Source of the DNA: Marinicauda algicola
Lineage (GTDB): Bacteria > Pseudomonadota > Alphaproteobacteria > Caulobacterales > Maricaulaceae
DNA: 64,000 bases
Assembly: GCF_017161425.1 (NCBI RefSeq)
Contig: NZ_CP071057.1
Location: 682,001-746,000, forward strand
Direction of reading: 5' to 3'
Shown here: piece by piece, positions 38,033-47,015 of the stretch
How the letters are laid out: each line of letters starts with the position of its first letter
Numbering within the stretch: position 1 is the stretch's first letter
Position numbers and translations under genes: made by a program
Notes under the pieces: model-generated
Told to the model about the DNA's origin: nothing
Seen by the model: only the letters and a program-made list of their open reading frames with translations
Database searches by the model: none

Positions 38033-38617
38033 ATGAAGATCCTCGCCTTCGATCTCGGGACCAAGTCCGGCTGGGCCTTCGGTGCGCCCGGCTGGCGGCG
38101 TGCGCCCGATGCCGGCCTCGTCCGCCTGCCCCGCACGGGCGAGGACATCGGCCGCTTCGCCCATGCGTTCCGCGCCGAGGCCCGCGCGCTGATCGAGCGC
38201 TTCGAGCCCGACATCGTCGGCTTCGAGAGCCCGTACCTGCCCGCCACGCGGTTCAACCCGGTGACGCGCAAGCCGGAGCTCGCGACCAACATCACCACGC
38301 TGCGCAAGCTCTACACCATCGCCGGCGTGCTCGAGCTGGTCTGCGCCGATTACAAGATCCGGTGCGTGGAGGAGCACATCCCCACGATCAAGAAGGCCGT
38401 GACGGGCAACGGGCGGGCGACGAAGGAGCGGATGATCCCCGCGGCGGAGAGCTTCGGCCTGGTCTATCCCGCGGGGCTGAAGATCACCAGGAGCGAGGAC
38501 GAGCGCGAGCACCTGGCCGACGCCTTCGGGGTCTGGCTGTGCGTGGCGCGCGCGGTGGCCAGCGGCGAGGCCGCGCAGATCGAGCCGCTGTGGGTGGCGG
38601 GACGGGGGGCGGCGTGA
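38033..38617 (+). CDS. RuvC-like Holliday junction nuclease
   Basis: The 194-residue protein has an RNase H fold of RuvC type. The first catalytic Asp is in ILAFDLGTKSGWAF, the Glu in DIVGFESPYLPA, and the last Asp in EREHLADAFGVWL. It probably resolves branched DNA made in replication or packaging. Its stop overlaps the GTG start of the next gene (GTGA), so the two are coupled. Confidence 0.82.
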   Translation: MKILAFDLGTKSGWAFGAPGWRRAPDAGLVRLPRTGEDIGRFAHAFRAEARALIERFEPDIVGFESPYLPATRFNPVTRKPELATNITTLRKLYTIAGVLELVCADYKIRCVEEHIPTIKKAVTGNGRATKERMIPAAESFGLVYPAGLKITRSEDEREHLADAFGVWLCVARAVASGEAAQIEPLWVAGRGAA

Positions 38618-39225
38618 GCGCGGTTGCGAAGAACGCCCATGTGTGGGAGCGCGATGAACTCGACTGGTATGTCGAGCCCGAGCGCTGCACCCGCCAGCTT
38701 CTCGCTCGCGAGAGATTTATGGGCCCAATCTGGGACCCGGCCTGCGGCGGTGGCAACATCGTCCTCGCCCTGCTTGCCTGTGGCCATCAAGCCAAGGGGA
38801 CTGACATCGTCCGCCGCGTCGGCGCGCAGGAGACGTGGTTCCACGGCGAGCGCGACTTTCTGAAGATGATCCACCCCGTCGCGGGCAACATCGTCTGCAA
38901 CCCGCCGTTTTTTCGCGCGAAGGGCGCCGAGGCGTTTATCCGCAAGGCGCACGAGCTGGCGTGGGGCAAGATCGCGATGTTTCTCGACATCCGATTCCTT
39001 GCCGGCGCCGATCGCGCCACCGGGCTGTACCAAGACTTGCCGCCGTCCCGTATCTGGATCGTCACGCCGCGCGCCTCTTGCCCGCCGGGCCAATACCTGA
39101 TGGACGGCGGCAAGGCGGGCCACGGTTCGTCGGACTGGTGCTGGGTCGTCTGGGACAAGACAGCGCCCGCGCCTGCATTTCCCGCCCTAGGCTGGCTCAC
39201 CGCAGAAGACGAGGTGGCGTCATGA
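38614..39225 (+). CDS. DNA methyltransferase (N6-adenine type)
   Basis: A protein of 203 residues from a GTG start that overlaps the ruvC-like stop. The SAM-binding motif I is WDPACGGGN (about 40-48), and catalytic motif IV is NPPF at 96-99 in NIVCNPPFFRAKG. The order and spacing fit a small phage adenine methyltransferase. It likely protects phage DNA or regulates it. There is no restriction enzyme partner nearby. Confidence 0.8.
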   Translation: MSAVAKNAHVWERDELDWYVEPERCTRQLLARERFMGPIWDPACGGGNIVLALLACGHQAKGTDIVRRVGAQETWFHGERDFLKMIHPVAGNIVCNPPFFRAKGAEAFIRKAHELAWGKIAMFLDIRFLAGADRATGLYQDLPPSRIWIVTPRASCPPGQYLMDGGKAGHGSSDWCWVVWDKTAPAPAFPALGWLTAEDEVAS

Positions 39226-39536
39226 AAACCCTGACGCCCGACGAGATCGATGCCTGGTCGGCGTCGCGCCAGCGCTATCCGGACGTGGCCGTGGCGCTGG
39301 TCAAGACCGACGAGGGCCGGTTGGTCATGATCGACTGCGCCGGGCTGTGCTGGTTCGCGCGCCTGGCCTCGCCGCGCTTCATCGGCGGCGAGCACGACGA
39401 CCTGCGCGGCCTGCCTGCCATCCTGACGCCGGTGGAGGGCCCGTACACCGCCGAGCAGATGCGCCTCATGACCGGCGAGCCCGCCATAGTGGGCTATGCC
39501 CGCGGCCTGCCCCGGCCCGGCGGGAGGGCGGCATGA
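39222..39536 (+). CDS. Prophage hypothetical protein
   Basis: The 104-residue protein starts MKTLTPDEIDAWSASRQRYP. It has an alpha/beta layout with VALVKTDEGRLVMIDCAGL. It is not recognised. It overlaps both neighbours by 4 bases (ATGA), so it belongs to the replication operon. Confidence 0.6.
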   Translation: MKTLTPDEIDAWSASRQRYPDVAVALVKTDEGRLVMIDCAGLCWFARLASPRFIGGEHDDLRGLPAILTPVEGPYTAEQMRLMTGEPAIVGYARGLPRPGGRAA

Positions 39537-40945
39537 AAGACGGCGCGATCCTCGACTATCCTGCATCGCAGGGCGAATCCCCCGCGCTCGCCGAGACGGC
39601 TCCGCCGCACTCGATAGAGGCCGAGCAGGCTTTCATGGGCGCCCTGCTGTGGGACAACGGTCTGTTTGACGCGGTCAGCGACTGGCTCGCGCCGGAGCAT
39701 TTCTACGATCCCGTCCACGGGCGGATATACCGCATCGCGGCCGAGATGATCGGATCTGGGCGGCTGTGCGACGGGGTGATGCTGAAGGCGCGCCTCGAGG
39801 CCGATGGCGGGCTGAAGGAGATCGGCGGCACGGCGTATCTGGCCGAGCTGGTTGCCGAGAGCGTCGACGCGGCGTCGGGTGAGGCCTATGCGCGCCTGAT
39901 CTACGAGCTGTCGCGCCGGCGGGCGCTGATCGAGCTGTCGGCCGACATGGCGCGCGAGGCGAGGACGGGCGAGGGCGAGGACGCGGCCGAGCGCATCATC
40001 GAGACCGCCGAGTCCCGCCTGTCCGCGCTGTGCGGGGCGAGCGAGGAGGGGCGCGAGGCCGGGGCCGCCGAGGCGTTCGACCTGGCGCTGGCCGAGATCG
40101 ACAACCCGTCTGTGCGCATCCCCACCCGCCTGCACGCCCTGGAGGAGCGCATGGGCGGGTGGCGGCCCGGCGGGGTCTACATCATCGCGGGCCGCTCCTC
40201 CATGGGCAAGACGGCGCTGGGCGTGGAGGCGGCCTGGCGGGTTGCCGAGAGCGGGCTGGCCACGGTCTTCGTCTCCATCGAGATGCCGCGCCAGGAGGTC
40301 GCCTGCCGCATCGGGGCGAGCCTCACGGGTATCCAGTATCGCAAGATCCTGAGCGGGCAGGTCGACATGGAGGACCGCCGCGCCCTGAGGGGCGCACGCG
40401 AGCGGATCGCCGCCGCGCCGCTGACCATCATGGACGTGCCCGGGGTGACCGTGGCGGGCCTGCGCGCGCGCCTTCGCCGCTGGAAGCGGGCCCAGCTCGC
40501 CGCCGGGCGCAAGATCGGCGTGGCGGTCGTGGACTATCTCCAGCTGATCAAGCCCGAGCGCGATGCCGGCAGCATCTATGCCGACGTGACCAAGATCAGC
40601 CGGGCGCTGAAGCCGCTCGCCCGCTCGCTGCAGATCCCGCTGATCGTGCTGGCCCAGCTCTCGCGCGAGACCGAGCGGGAGAAGGACAAGCGCCCGCGCC
40701 TGTCGCACCTGCGCGATTCGGGAGCGATCGAGGAGGACGCGGACGCGGTGCTGCTGCTGTACCGCGACGCCTACTACGCCGACCGCGAGCCCGAGCACGA
40801 CGACACCGTGAAGGAGCAGGACCGCAAGAACCGCGCGGGCTCCTACGAGATCGAGATCGACGTGGCGAAGAACCGCCAGGGCGCGATCGGCCGCGTCAGC
40901 CTGTGGTGCGACGTGAAGACCAATCAGTTCAGGGAGTGGAGGTAA
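39533..40945 (+). CDS. DnaB-type replicative helicase
   Basis: The 470-residue helicase unwinds DNA ahead of the phage fork. The N-terminal DnaB domain (about 25-130) has HSIEAEQAFMGALLWDN. The RecA-like C-terminal ATPase has Walker A GRSSMGKT at 220-227, Walker B VVDYLQLI, LSQLSRETE in the form LAQLSRETE, and the conserved HLRDSGAIEEDAD. The next gene, an initiator-like protein, starts 2 bp after it. Confidence 0.93.
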   Translation: MKDGAILDYPASQGESPALAETAPPHSIEAEQAFMGALLWDNGLFDAVSDWLAPEHFYDPVHGRIYRIAAEMIGSGRLCDGVMLKARLEADGGLKEIGGTAYLAELVAESVDAASGEAYARLIYELSRRRALIELSADMAREARTGEGEDAAERIIETAESRLSALCGASEEGREAGAAEAFDLALAEIDNPSVRIPTRLHALEERMGGWRPGGVYIIAGRSSMGKTALGVEAAWRVAESGLATVFVSIEMPRQEVACRIGASLTGIQYRKILSGQVDMEDRRALRGARERIAAAPLTIMDVPGVTVAGLRARLRRWKRAQLAAGRKIGVAVVDYLQLIKPERDAGSIYADVTKISRALKPLARSLQIPLIVLAQLSRETEREKDKRPRLSHLRDSGAIEEDADAVLLLYRDAYYADREPEHDDTVKEQDRKNRAGSYEIEIDVAKNRQGAIGRVSLWCDVKTNQFREWR

Positions 40946-40947
40946 TC

Positions 40948-41868
40948 ATGGGCAATCCGTGGATGAAGTTCTATCCGGGCGATTGGCGCGCTGATCCAAA
41001 GCTCCGGATGTGTTCGCTCCAGGCCCGCGGGCTCTGGATCGAAATGCTGGCCTTGATGCATGAGGCCAGCCCTTACGGCCACCTTCTCGTCAACGGCCGG
41101 CGGCCGACTGACGCGCAGCTCGCCGTGTTGGCAGGAGCCCCATCCGACCAGATCACCGATCTACTCGGCGAGCTGGAGGCGGCCGGGGTGTTCTCCCGCA
41201 CGAGAGAGGGCGTGATCTACTCGCGCCGCATGACCCGTGACGAGAAGAAAAGCGCCACAGCGCGCAAGAACGGCCAAAAAGGGGGCAATCCAAGTGTCGG
41301 AAGAAAAAAGGAAAATCCGCCGTTGGATAACCCCCCGGATAACCCACCGGATAAGCCCCAGAAGCCAGAAGCCAGAAGCCAGAAGGGGGAGCGCGCGGAC
41401 GCGCGCAAGCCGGCCCCCATCACCGCCGAGCATTTGAGGCAGATCGAGCAGGTCTACCCGAAAGCCGGTCTGGTGAACGATTCCCCGCAAGCCCTTCTGC
41501 ACCAGGTGGGCCGGGCAAGCCTCAGGCTTGGCGGGATCGACCGGCTGATCGACTCGATGCGCCGCTATGCCGCCGCCGTCGATGAGGCCGACACGCTGCC
41601 CAAGGGCTTGCGCAAGTTCCTCGACCCGGCCGAGGGCCTTGCCGAGCGCTACGCCCCGCCGGAGACCGTGAACGGGCGGACGGTGGAGAGCTGGGAGGGC
41701 GAGCTTGCGCTGTGGCGCGACCACGGCAGCGAGGACCCGCAGATGTGGCGCCGGCGCGTCGGCGGGCCCAATCCCGGCGAGCCCGGCTGCAGGGCCCCGG
41801 CCGAGCTGCAGCGCCGGTTCGGGTTCGATCCGCGCCCTTTGGCCGTGGGTGAGGGGAGGGCGGCGTGA
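40948..41868 (+). CDS. Phage replication initiator-like protein
   Basis: The 306-residue protein has an N-terminal domain (about 1-105: MGNPWMKFYPGDWRADPKLR, CSLQARGLWIEMLALMH, SPYGHLL) related to DUF1376 and other phage replication proteins. A low-complexity linker with DNPPDNPPDKPQKPEARSQK follows, then a helical C-terminal part with a WRDHGSED segment. Pairing with DnaB is the P22-type plan, in which the initiator binds iterons inside its own gene. The linker is encoded by such repeats (41325-41385). Confidence 0.78.
   Translation: MGNPWMKFYPGDWRADPKLRMCSLQARGLWIEMLALMHEASPYGHLLVNGRRPTDAQLAVLAGAPSDQITDLLGELEAAGVFSRTREGVIYSRRMTRDEKKSATARKNGQKGGNPSVGRKKENPPLDNPPDNPPDKPQKPEARSQKGERADARKPAPITAEHLRQIEQVYPKAGLVNDSPQALLHQVGRASLRLGGIDRLIDSMRRYAAAVDEADTLPKGLRKFLDPAEGLAERYAPPETVNGRTVESWEGELALWRDHGSEDPQMWRRRVGGPNPGEPGCRAPAELQRRFGFDPRPLAVGEGRAA
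41325..41385 (+). repeat. Iteron-like repeats, candidate prophage origin
   Basis: Three GGATAA copies lie at exact 12-base spacing (41325, 41337 and 41349; 12-mers GGATAACCCCCC, GGATAACCCACC, GGATAAGCCCCA). Immediately after come four perfect copies of the heptamer CCAGAAG (41358-41385). An A-rich segment lies just upstream (41270-41315). This parallels lambdoid origins located inside the initiator gene. Confidence 0.55.
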
Positions 41869-42518
41869 CCTACCACACCCGCCCGCTGGCCGATCTCACC
41901 GGCGGCAGGGACGGCCACCCGATCGACCTGTCGGCCAGGGTGCGCGTCAGCCAGAAGCCGAACGAGCCCGACGAGTGGGCCCCGATCGACGTGAGCCATC
42001 CGGTGGAGAAGGCCCGCCTGCGCTTCGTCGAGAAGGGCGTGTCCTGGCTCGGCCGGGACGAGCGCGAGGTGGACCGGCGATACCGCGCCGCGCGGGTGTG
42101 GCAGGGCCTGTACCTGACCGCCTCGGGCCAGATGAGCGGCGGCACGCTGTACGGCGAGCGCGTTGACGGCCGCGGGGACGGGGAGATGGGCCAGCTGATC
42201 CAGCTGCAGGCCGGGATCGACCGGGTGCGCATCGTGCACGGCAGGCGCGAGACCGGGGAGGAACCCGCACGCGGCATGACGGTGCGCCGCCAGCACGATC
42301 TCGACGCGGTGTGCGGGGAAGGCGCCGGGCTGTCGCAGCACGCGCGCGCCATGGGCCTGCACCGCTCGAGCGTGATAGAGTCCGTGATCGCCGGGCTGGA
42401 CGCCGTGGCAGGCTACGCCCCGTGGTCGGCCCGCCTGGAGCGCGTGCAGGTGCTGATGATCCGCCCGGTGGTGCGCGCGAGCAGACCTGTGACGAACCGG
42501 AAGGGAAAGCGCCGTTAA
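41865..42518 (+). CDS. Prophage hypothetical protein, possible HTH
   Basis: The 217-residue protein starts from a GTG that overlaps the initiator stop (GTGA). An HTH-like stretch GLSQHARAMGLHRSSVIESV lies near residue 160. It ends in a basic tail (RKGKRR). It is the last gene of the early rightward block, where late regulators often lie, but I cannot name it. Confidence 0.55.
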   Translation: MTYHTRPLADLTGGRDGHPIDLSARVRVSQKPNEPDEWAPIDVSHPVEKARLRFVEKGVSWLGRDEREVDRRYRAARVWQGLYLTASGQMSGGTLYGERVDGRGDGEMGQLIQLQAGIDRVRIVHGRRETGEEPARGMTVRRQHDLDAVCGEGAGLSQHARAMGLHRSSVIESVIAGLDAVAGYAPWSARLERVQVLMIRPVVRASRPVTNRKGKRR

Positions 42519-42579
42519 CGCTTTCACTGTTGACGCACCCCACAAAATCAGGCATGCGATCAGGTAGTCAGGAATGCTG

Positions 42580-42609
42580 CGCCCCGCCGGTCATCGATCG
42601 CGCGGGGCG
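42580..42609 (+). terminator. Hairpin between early and late genes
   Basis: CGCCCCGC (42580-42587) and GCGGGGCG (42602-42609) pair perfectly around a 14-base loop, followed by TTTGCG. It sits at the end of the early block just before the HNH gene. The T-run is short, so it may be a weak terminator or antitermination target. Confidence 0.45.
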
Positions 42610-42629
42610 TTTGCGTAGAGGAGGCGCGA

Positions 42630-42965
42630 TTGGCACGCCGCACCCAGCGCAGCCCCGAGGCCGAGCGCTACCGGCGCCTGTACAAGACCGCCGCATGGAT
42701 GAAGGCCCGCCTCGCCCAGCTCGCCCGCCAGCCGCTGTGCGAGCGCTGCCGCAGGCGCGGGATCGTGCGCGCCGCCACTGTGGTGAACCACCGCGTCCCG
42801 CACAAGGGCGACTGGTCCCTGTTTATCGACCCCGAGAACCACGAGAGCGCGTGCGCGCCCTGCCACGATGGCGAGATACAGAGCGCGGAGCGCCTGGGCT
42901 ACAGCAAGAGCCTCGCCCCCGATGGCACGCCGACCGACCCGGCCCACCCATGGAACGCCGACTGA
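42630..42965 (+). CDS. HNH endonuclease of the terminase region
   Basis: A protein of 111 residues from a TTG start preceded by GAGGAGG. The HNH fold is shown by CERCRRRG, VVNHRVPHKG and the NHESACAPCHD end, with two CxxC zinc knuckles. HNH proteins next to the terminase are needed for DNA packaging in HK97-like cos phages. That position is kept here. Confidence 0.85.
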   Translation: MARRTQRSPEAERYRRLYKTAAWMKARLAQLARQPLCERCRRRGIVRAATVVNHRVPHKGDWSLFIDPENHESACAPCHDGEIQSAERLGYSKSLAPDGTPTDPAHPWNAD

Positions 42966-43140
42966 CTGTTGCCACAGCGGCAACAATAGGGGGGAGGGGC
43001 GGGTCCAATCTCTGGGGGGTGGAGCGCTTGGGACCGGCGTGGGGGTCAAGAACAGAATTAGTTTCGCGGGATCGTCACTAATTCGGCGGTCAAAAGCGGA
43101 TTATTTCCCGGCGTTGATGCCGCTTCGGAAAAGGTGAGCT
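42966..43140 (+). other. Gap before terminase, candidate cos region
   Basis: No gene is seen in these 175 bases. In cos phages the packaging site lies near this point, but I see no direct evidence. A small terminase subunit that usually lies here is absent. Confidence 0.3.
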
Positions 43141-44787
43141 ATGGGGCTTCGCGGGCCTGGTGCGTCGCGGGCTAGGGCTGCACGCGAAGCGGCCAGGCAA
43201 TCGCGGCGCCGGATGCCGTGGAAGAAAAAGGGGCTGAGCCGCGTCGAGCGGGTGATCGCCTTCCTGGAATGGCTGCCCATCACGAAGGGCAAGCTCGCCG
43301 GCACGAAGATGAAGCTGCTGCCCGAGCAGCGCGAGTTCGTCGAGGCGGTGTACGGGCGCAAGGACGTGCGGCTGGGTATCAAGTCGGAGCCGCGGGGCAA
43401 CGGCAAGTCCGGGCTGTGCTCGGGGCTTGCGCTGTGCCACCTGCTCGGGCCGGAAGCGGAGCCCCGGGGCGAGGTCTACTCGGCGGCGATCGACCGGCAG
43501 CAGGCCGGCATCCTGTTCAACGAGATGGAGGCGATCATCCTGGCGGTGCCGGAGTTTGCCGCGGCGGTGAACATCCAGCGCTTCCACAAGCGGATCGAGG
43601 TCACCGATCCGGACCATCCCGGCGCATACTCGACCTACGAGGCGCTGAGCCAGGATGCGCGCCGGGCGCACGGTCTCGCGCCGAGCCTGTGGATCTACGA
43701 CGAGCTGGCGCAGGCGCGGAGCCGCGAGCTGCTCGACAACCTGCAGACCGCGATGGGCAAGAGGAACCGCTCGCTCGGGCTGATCATCTCCACCCAGGCG
43801 CCGGACGATCTTCACCCGCTTTCGCAAATCCTTGACGACGCGCTGGCGACGAAGGACCCGGGGATCGTGGTGCACCTCACCTGCGCGCCGGACGATGCCG
43901 ATGCGTTCGCGGAGGAAACGATCCGAGCCTGCAACCCGGCGGCCGACGTGTTTCTCGACATCGGCACGATCCTGAAGGAGGCCGAGCGCGCGCGGCGGAT
44001 ACCGGCCTTCGAGCCGGCGTTCCGCAATCTCCGGCTCAATCAGCGCGTCGATGCCAATGCGGAGAGCCGGATCGTGACGCGCCCGGTCTGGGAGGCGTGC
44101 GGGGGCGCGATGATCGATCCCGAGGAGCTGGCCGGCAGGACCTGCTACGGCGCGCTCGACCTGTCGGGCAAGCACGACCTGACGAGCCTCACGCTGGTGT
44201 TTCCGAACGACGAGCCCGAGCCGGTCTACGACATCCTCGCCTTCTTCTGGACGCCGGAGGGCCAGATGGAGGCGCGGCCCGACCGGGAGCGCGAGATCAT
44301 GCGCACCTGGATCGACGCCGGGTTCATCACCGCAACGCCGGGCGCGACGATCCGGTATCGCTACATGGCCGAGCAGATCGCGGAGCTGCGCCGGCGCTTC
44401 GACATCAAGGCCATCGGCTTCGACCGCTGGCGCATCGACGACTTCAAGGCCGACATGGAGGAGGAGGGGCTCGACGACCTTCCCCTCGAGCCGCACGGCC
44501 AGGGGTTCAAGGACATGGCCCCGGCGATCGACCAGCTGGCCGAGTGCGCGCTCACCGGCCGCCTGCGCCATGGAGACAACCCGGTGCTGACCGCGTGCGT
44601 GGCCAACGCGATCACGGTCAGCGACCCGGCGGGCAATCTGAAGATCGACAAGGAGCGCTCCAACAAGCGCGCGCTCCTGCGCATCGACGGGGCGGTGACG
44701 CTCGCCATGGCGCTCAACGTGGCCAAGCGCTTCGAGGGCGAAGTGCAACAAGACATTCCCGAAGACTACGAGGTGACGGTCATATGA
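43141..44787 (+). CDS. Terminase large subunit
   Basis: The 548-residue protein packages DNA into procapsids. The ATPase motor has a Walker A-like GNGKS (about 86-90), Walker B LWIYDELAQ and the coupling LIISTQAPDD. The C-terminal nuclease has GALDLSGKHDLTSL, KAIGFDRWRIDDF and a late NAITVSDPAGNLK. The N-terminus (MGLRGPGASRARAAREA) is Arg-rich and could fulfil part of the DNA-recognition role usually done by a small subunit. The stop overlaps the portal ATG. Confidence 0.92.
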   Translation: MGLRGPGASRARAAREAARQSRRRMPWKKKGLSRVERVIAFLEWLPITKGKLAGTKMKLLPEQREFVEAVYGRKDVRLGIKSEPRGNGKSGLCSGLALCHLLGPEAEPRGEVYSAAIDRQQAGILFNEMEAIILAVPEFAAAVNIQRFHKRIEVTDPDHPGAYSTYEALSQDARRAHGLAPSLWIYDELAQARSRELLDNLQTAMGKRNRSLGLIISTQAPDDLHPLSQILDDALATKDPGIVVHLTCAPDDADAFAEETIRACNPAADVFLDIGTILKEAERARRIPAFEPAFRNLRLNQRVDANAESRIVTRPVWEACGGAMIDPEELAGRTCYGALDLSGKHDLTSLTLVFPNDEPEPVYDILAFFWTPEGQMEARPDREREIMRTWIDAGFITATPGATIRYRYMAEQIAELRRRFDIKAIGFDRWRIDDFKADMEEEGLDDLPLEPHGQGFKDMAPAIDQLAECALTGRLRHGDNPVLTACVANAITVSDPAGNLKIDKERSNKRALLRIDGAVTLAMALNVAKRFEGEVQQDIPEDYEVTVI

Positions 44788-46094
44788 TCCGACGCGCCAT
44801 GCAAAGCGCGCTCCGCCTCGTCGCGGGAGCGCCGGGAGTTCGCCGCGACCCGACCGATCCGCGCTGGTGGGACGAGCACCCCGACGTACTGAGCCCGGCC
44901 GGGGTCTACGTGACCGACGAAACGGCGCTGAATCTGCCGATCGTGATCGACTGCCTGAACGTGCTGTCGCAGCCGATCGCCTCCCTGCCCAAGCGGGTTT
45001 ACCGGCGCACGCGCGACGCCGATGGCAAGCCGGCGCGCGAGCCGGTCGACAATCACCCGATTGCCGACCTGATGCGGGCCAAGCCGAACAACACGATGAC
45101 GGGCTACGAGTTCTTTGCCTTCATGCAGTGGAACCTCGCCTGGTATCGCAACGCGTTCGCGGAGATCCTGCCCGGTCCGCGCGGCGCCGTCGACCAGCTC
45201 ATCCCGATCCATCCCTCGCGGGTGACGGTGCAGAAGCAGCGCGACGGATCGGCGCTCTACCATGTGGACGAGCCGGGCAACCGGCGGGTCCTCACGCCGG
45301 ACGAGATCTGGCATCTGCGGGCCGCGCCGTTCGATAAAGACGCGCTGTGCGGCATCTCGATGCGCATTACCGGCCAGGAGGCGCTTGGGGCCGCGCTGGC
45401 GGTGCAGCGATACGGCGCGCGCTTCTTCAAGAACAACGCCACCTCGGGCGGTGTGATCGAGCATCCCTCGAGCTTCAAGGACAAGGAGCAGCGGCGCAGC
45501 TTCATTGAGGCGTGGCGCGCGGCGAGCACCGGCGACAACGCGCACAAGGACCGGGTGCTCGAGTTCGGGATGAAGTACACGCCGGGCAAGGTCAACAACG
45601 ACGAGGCGCAATTCCTCGAGACCCGCAAGGAGGCCGATCTCGACATTGCGCGCATGTGGCGGATTCCGCCGCACAAGGTGGGCCATCTCGAGCGCGCCAC
45701 GTTCTCGAACATCGAGCAGCAGTCGATCGAGTTCGTCGTCGACACGCTGCTGCCCTGGATCACGCTATGGGAGCAGGCGATCAGCCGAGACCTGATCGTC
45801 GGGGACCAGACGTATTTCGTGGAGTTCAACGTCTCCGGCCTTCTGCGCGGAGACATCAAGAGCCGCTTCGAAGCCTACACGCAGGGCATCCAGAACGGCT
45901 GGCTGTCGCCGAACGACGTGCGCCGGCTGGAGAACCTCAATCCGATCCCCGGCGGCGACCAGTACTGGCGCCCGCTCAACATGGCCCCGCTGGACGCGCC
46001 CTACGAGACCGCCGGCGCGGGCACGCGCGAAGCGCTCGCCGAGCTCAAGCAGATCCTTCAGGAAAAGGAGCGCGCCGATGAACCGGCCGACTGA
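44784..46094 (+). CDS. Portal protein, HK97 type
   Basis: The 436-residue protein forms the DNA entry vertex. SPAGVYVTDETAL near the start, DVLNVL-like DCLNVLSQPIASLPKRVYRR, AKPNNTMTGYEFF, IPIHPSRVTV and MWRIPPHKVGHLERATFSN are portal hallmarks. ATG 44784 overlaps the terminase stop (ATGA), and the gene end overlaps the protease start by 17 bp. Confidence 0.95.
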   Translation: MIRRAMQSALRLVAGAPGVRRDPTDPRWWDEHPDVLSPAGVYVTDETALNLPIVIDCLNVLSQPIASLPKRVYRRTRDADGKPAREPVDNHPIADLMRAKPNNTMTGYEFFAFMQWNLAWYRNAFAEILPGPRGAVDQLIPIHPSRVTVQKQRDGSALYHVDEPGNRRVLTPDEIWHLRAAPFDKDALCGISMRITGQEALGAALAVQRYGARFFKNNATSGGVIEHPSSFKDKEQRRSFIEAWRAASTGDNAHKDRVLEFGMKYTPGKVNNDEAQFLETRKEADLDIARMWRIPPHKVGHLERATFSNIEQQSIEFVVDTLLPWITLWEQAISRDLIVGDQTYFVEFNVSGLLRGDIKSRFEAYTQGIQNGWLSPNDVRRLENLNPIPGGDQYWRPLNMAPLDAPYETAGAGTREALAELKQILQEKERADEPAD

Positions 46095-46917
46095 TCACGA
46101 CCGCCGCGCCCATGTGGACCTGGGCCCGGTCGATTGCCTCGACCGCTCCCGGCTGGCGCGGTTTTGCGGCGACACCCGCCCGGCCGCTCAGGCTGGCAAT
46201 GCGGTCACGACCGCCGGTGTTGCGGTCATCCCGGTCACGGGCGTGATGACGCTGCACGGGATCGAGATATTCGGCCGGACCATCGGCGGTACCACGGCGC
46301 GCACGCGCGAGCGGATCGCCCGCGCGCTCGGCGACGAGTCGGTCTCGCAGATCGTGCTCAACATCGACAGTCCCGGCGGCGCGGTGGACGGCATCCCCGA
46401 GCTTGCCGCCTTCATCCGCGAGGCGAACGAGCAGAAGCCCGTCACGGCGGTGGCCAACACGCTGGCTGCCTCGGCGGCCTACTGGATCGCCACCGCCGCG
46501 GGCGAGCTGGTGGTGACGCCCTCCGGCGAGGTCGGCTCCATCGGGGTCTACATCCATCATGAAAACTGGGCGGCGTTCGAGGAAGGGCTCGGGGTCGAGC
46601 ACACCTTCGTTCACGCCGGGCGCAACAAGACCGAGGCCAACATGTTCGAGCCGCTCTCCGAGGAGGCGCGCGCGCATCTGCAGGCCCGGGTGGACGATGT
46701 CTACGCGATGTTCATCGCCGACGTCATGCGCGGGCGCGGCGTCACCCGCTCGGTCGCCTCGGGCGAGCAGTTCGGCGAAGGCCGGACCTACGGGGCGCGC
46801 GAAGCCGTGCGCCGCGGCATGGCCGACCGGGTCGCGACGCTGGAGGAAACGGTGGCGCGCCTGACCCGCCCGTCGGGCCGTCCGCGCCGCCGCGCCAGCA
46901 AGTTCGCCTTCATCTGA
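46078..46917 (+). CDS. S49 (SppA-like) prohead protease
   Basis: The 279-residue serine peptidase should process capsid precursors. The catalytic Ser is S132 in NTLAASAAYWIA, and the Lys of the pair is K185 in GRNKTEANM, as in SppA. The preceding VLNIDSPGGAVDG forms the oxyanion region. The fold is ClpP-like. The gene lies in the usual slot between portal and capsid. Confidence 0.92.
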   Translation: MNRPTDHDRRAHVDLGPVDCLDRSRLARFCGDTRPAAQAGNAVTTAGVAVIPVTGVMTLHGIEIFGRTIGGTTARTRERIARALGDESVSQIVLNIDSPGGAVDGIPELAAFIREANEQKPVTAVANTLAASAAYWIATAAGELVVTPSGEVGSIGVYIHHENWAAFEEGLGVEHTFVHAGRNKTEANMFEPLSEEARAHLQARVDDVYAMFIADVMRGRGVTRSVASGEQFGEGRTYGAREAVRRGMADRVATLEETVARLTRPSGRPRRRASKFAFI

Positions 46918-46976
46918 TTTCGCGCATCGCGCGCGAAACCCGACTGTCCCCGCCGGAGATACCGGGCCGGCGGGAC
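46918..46976 (+). promoter_or_regulatory. Double hairpin ahead of the capsid gene
   Basis: TTTCGCGC (46918-46925) pairs with GCGCGAAA (46931-46938). GTCCCCGCCGG (46946-46956) then pairs with CCGGCGGGAC (46967-46976) with a one-base bulge. Two stable hairpins in 59 bases between protease and capsid genes could be a processing or attenuation site. Confidence 0.4.
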
Positions 46977-47015
46977 GGTGTCTCTCGTGCCCGGTTGTCA
47001 GAAGGAGCGCTTCCC

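Noticed and set aside
41358-41385. Heptamer repeat as a phase-variation switch of the initiator
   Set aside because: Possible in principle, but an essential replication gene is an unlikely target. The location fits an origin better.
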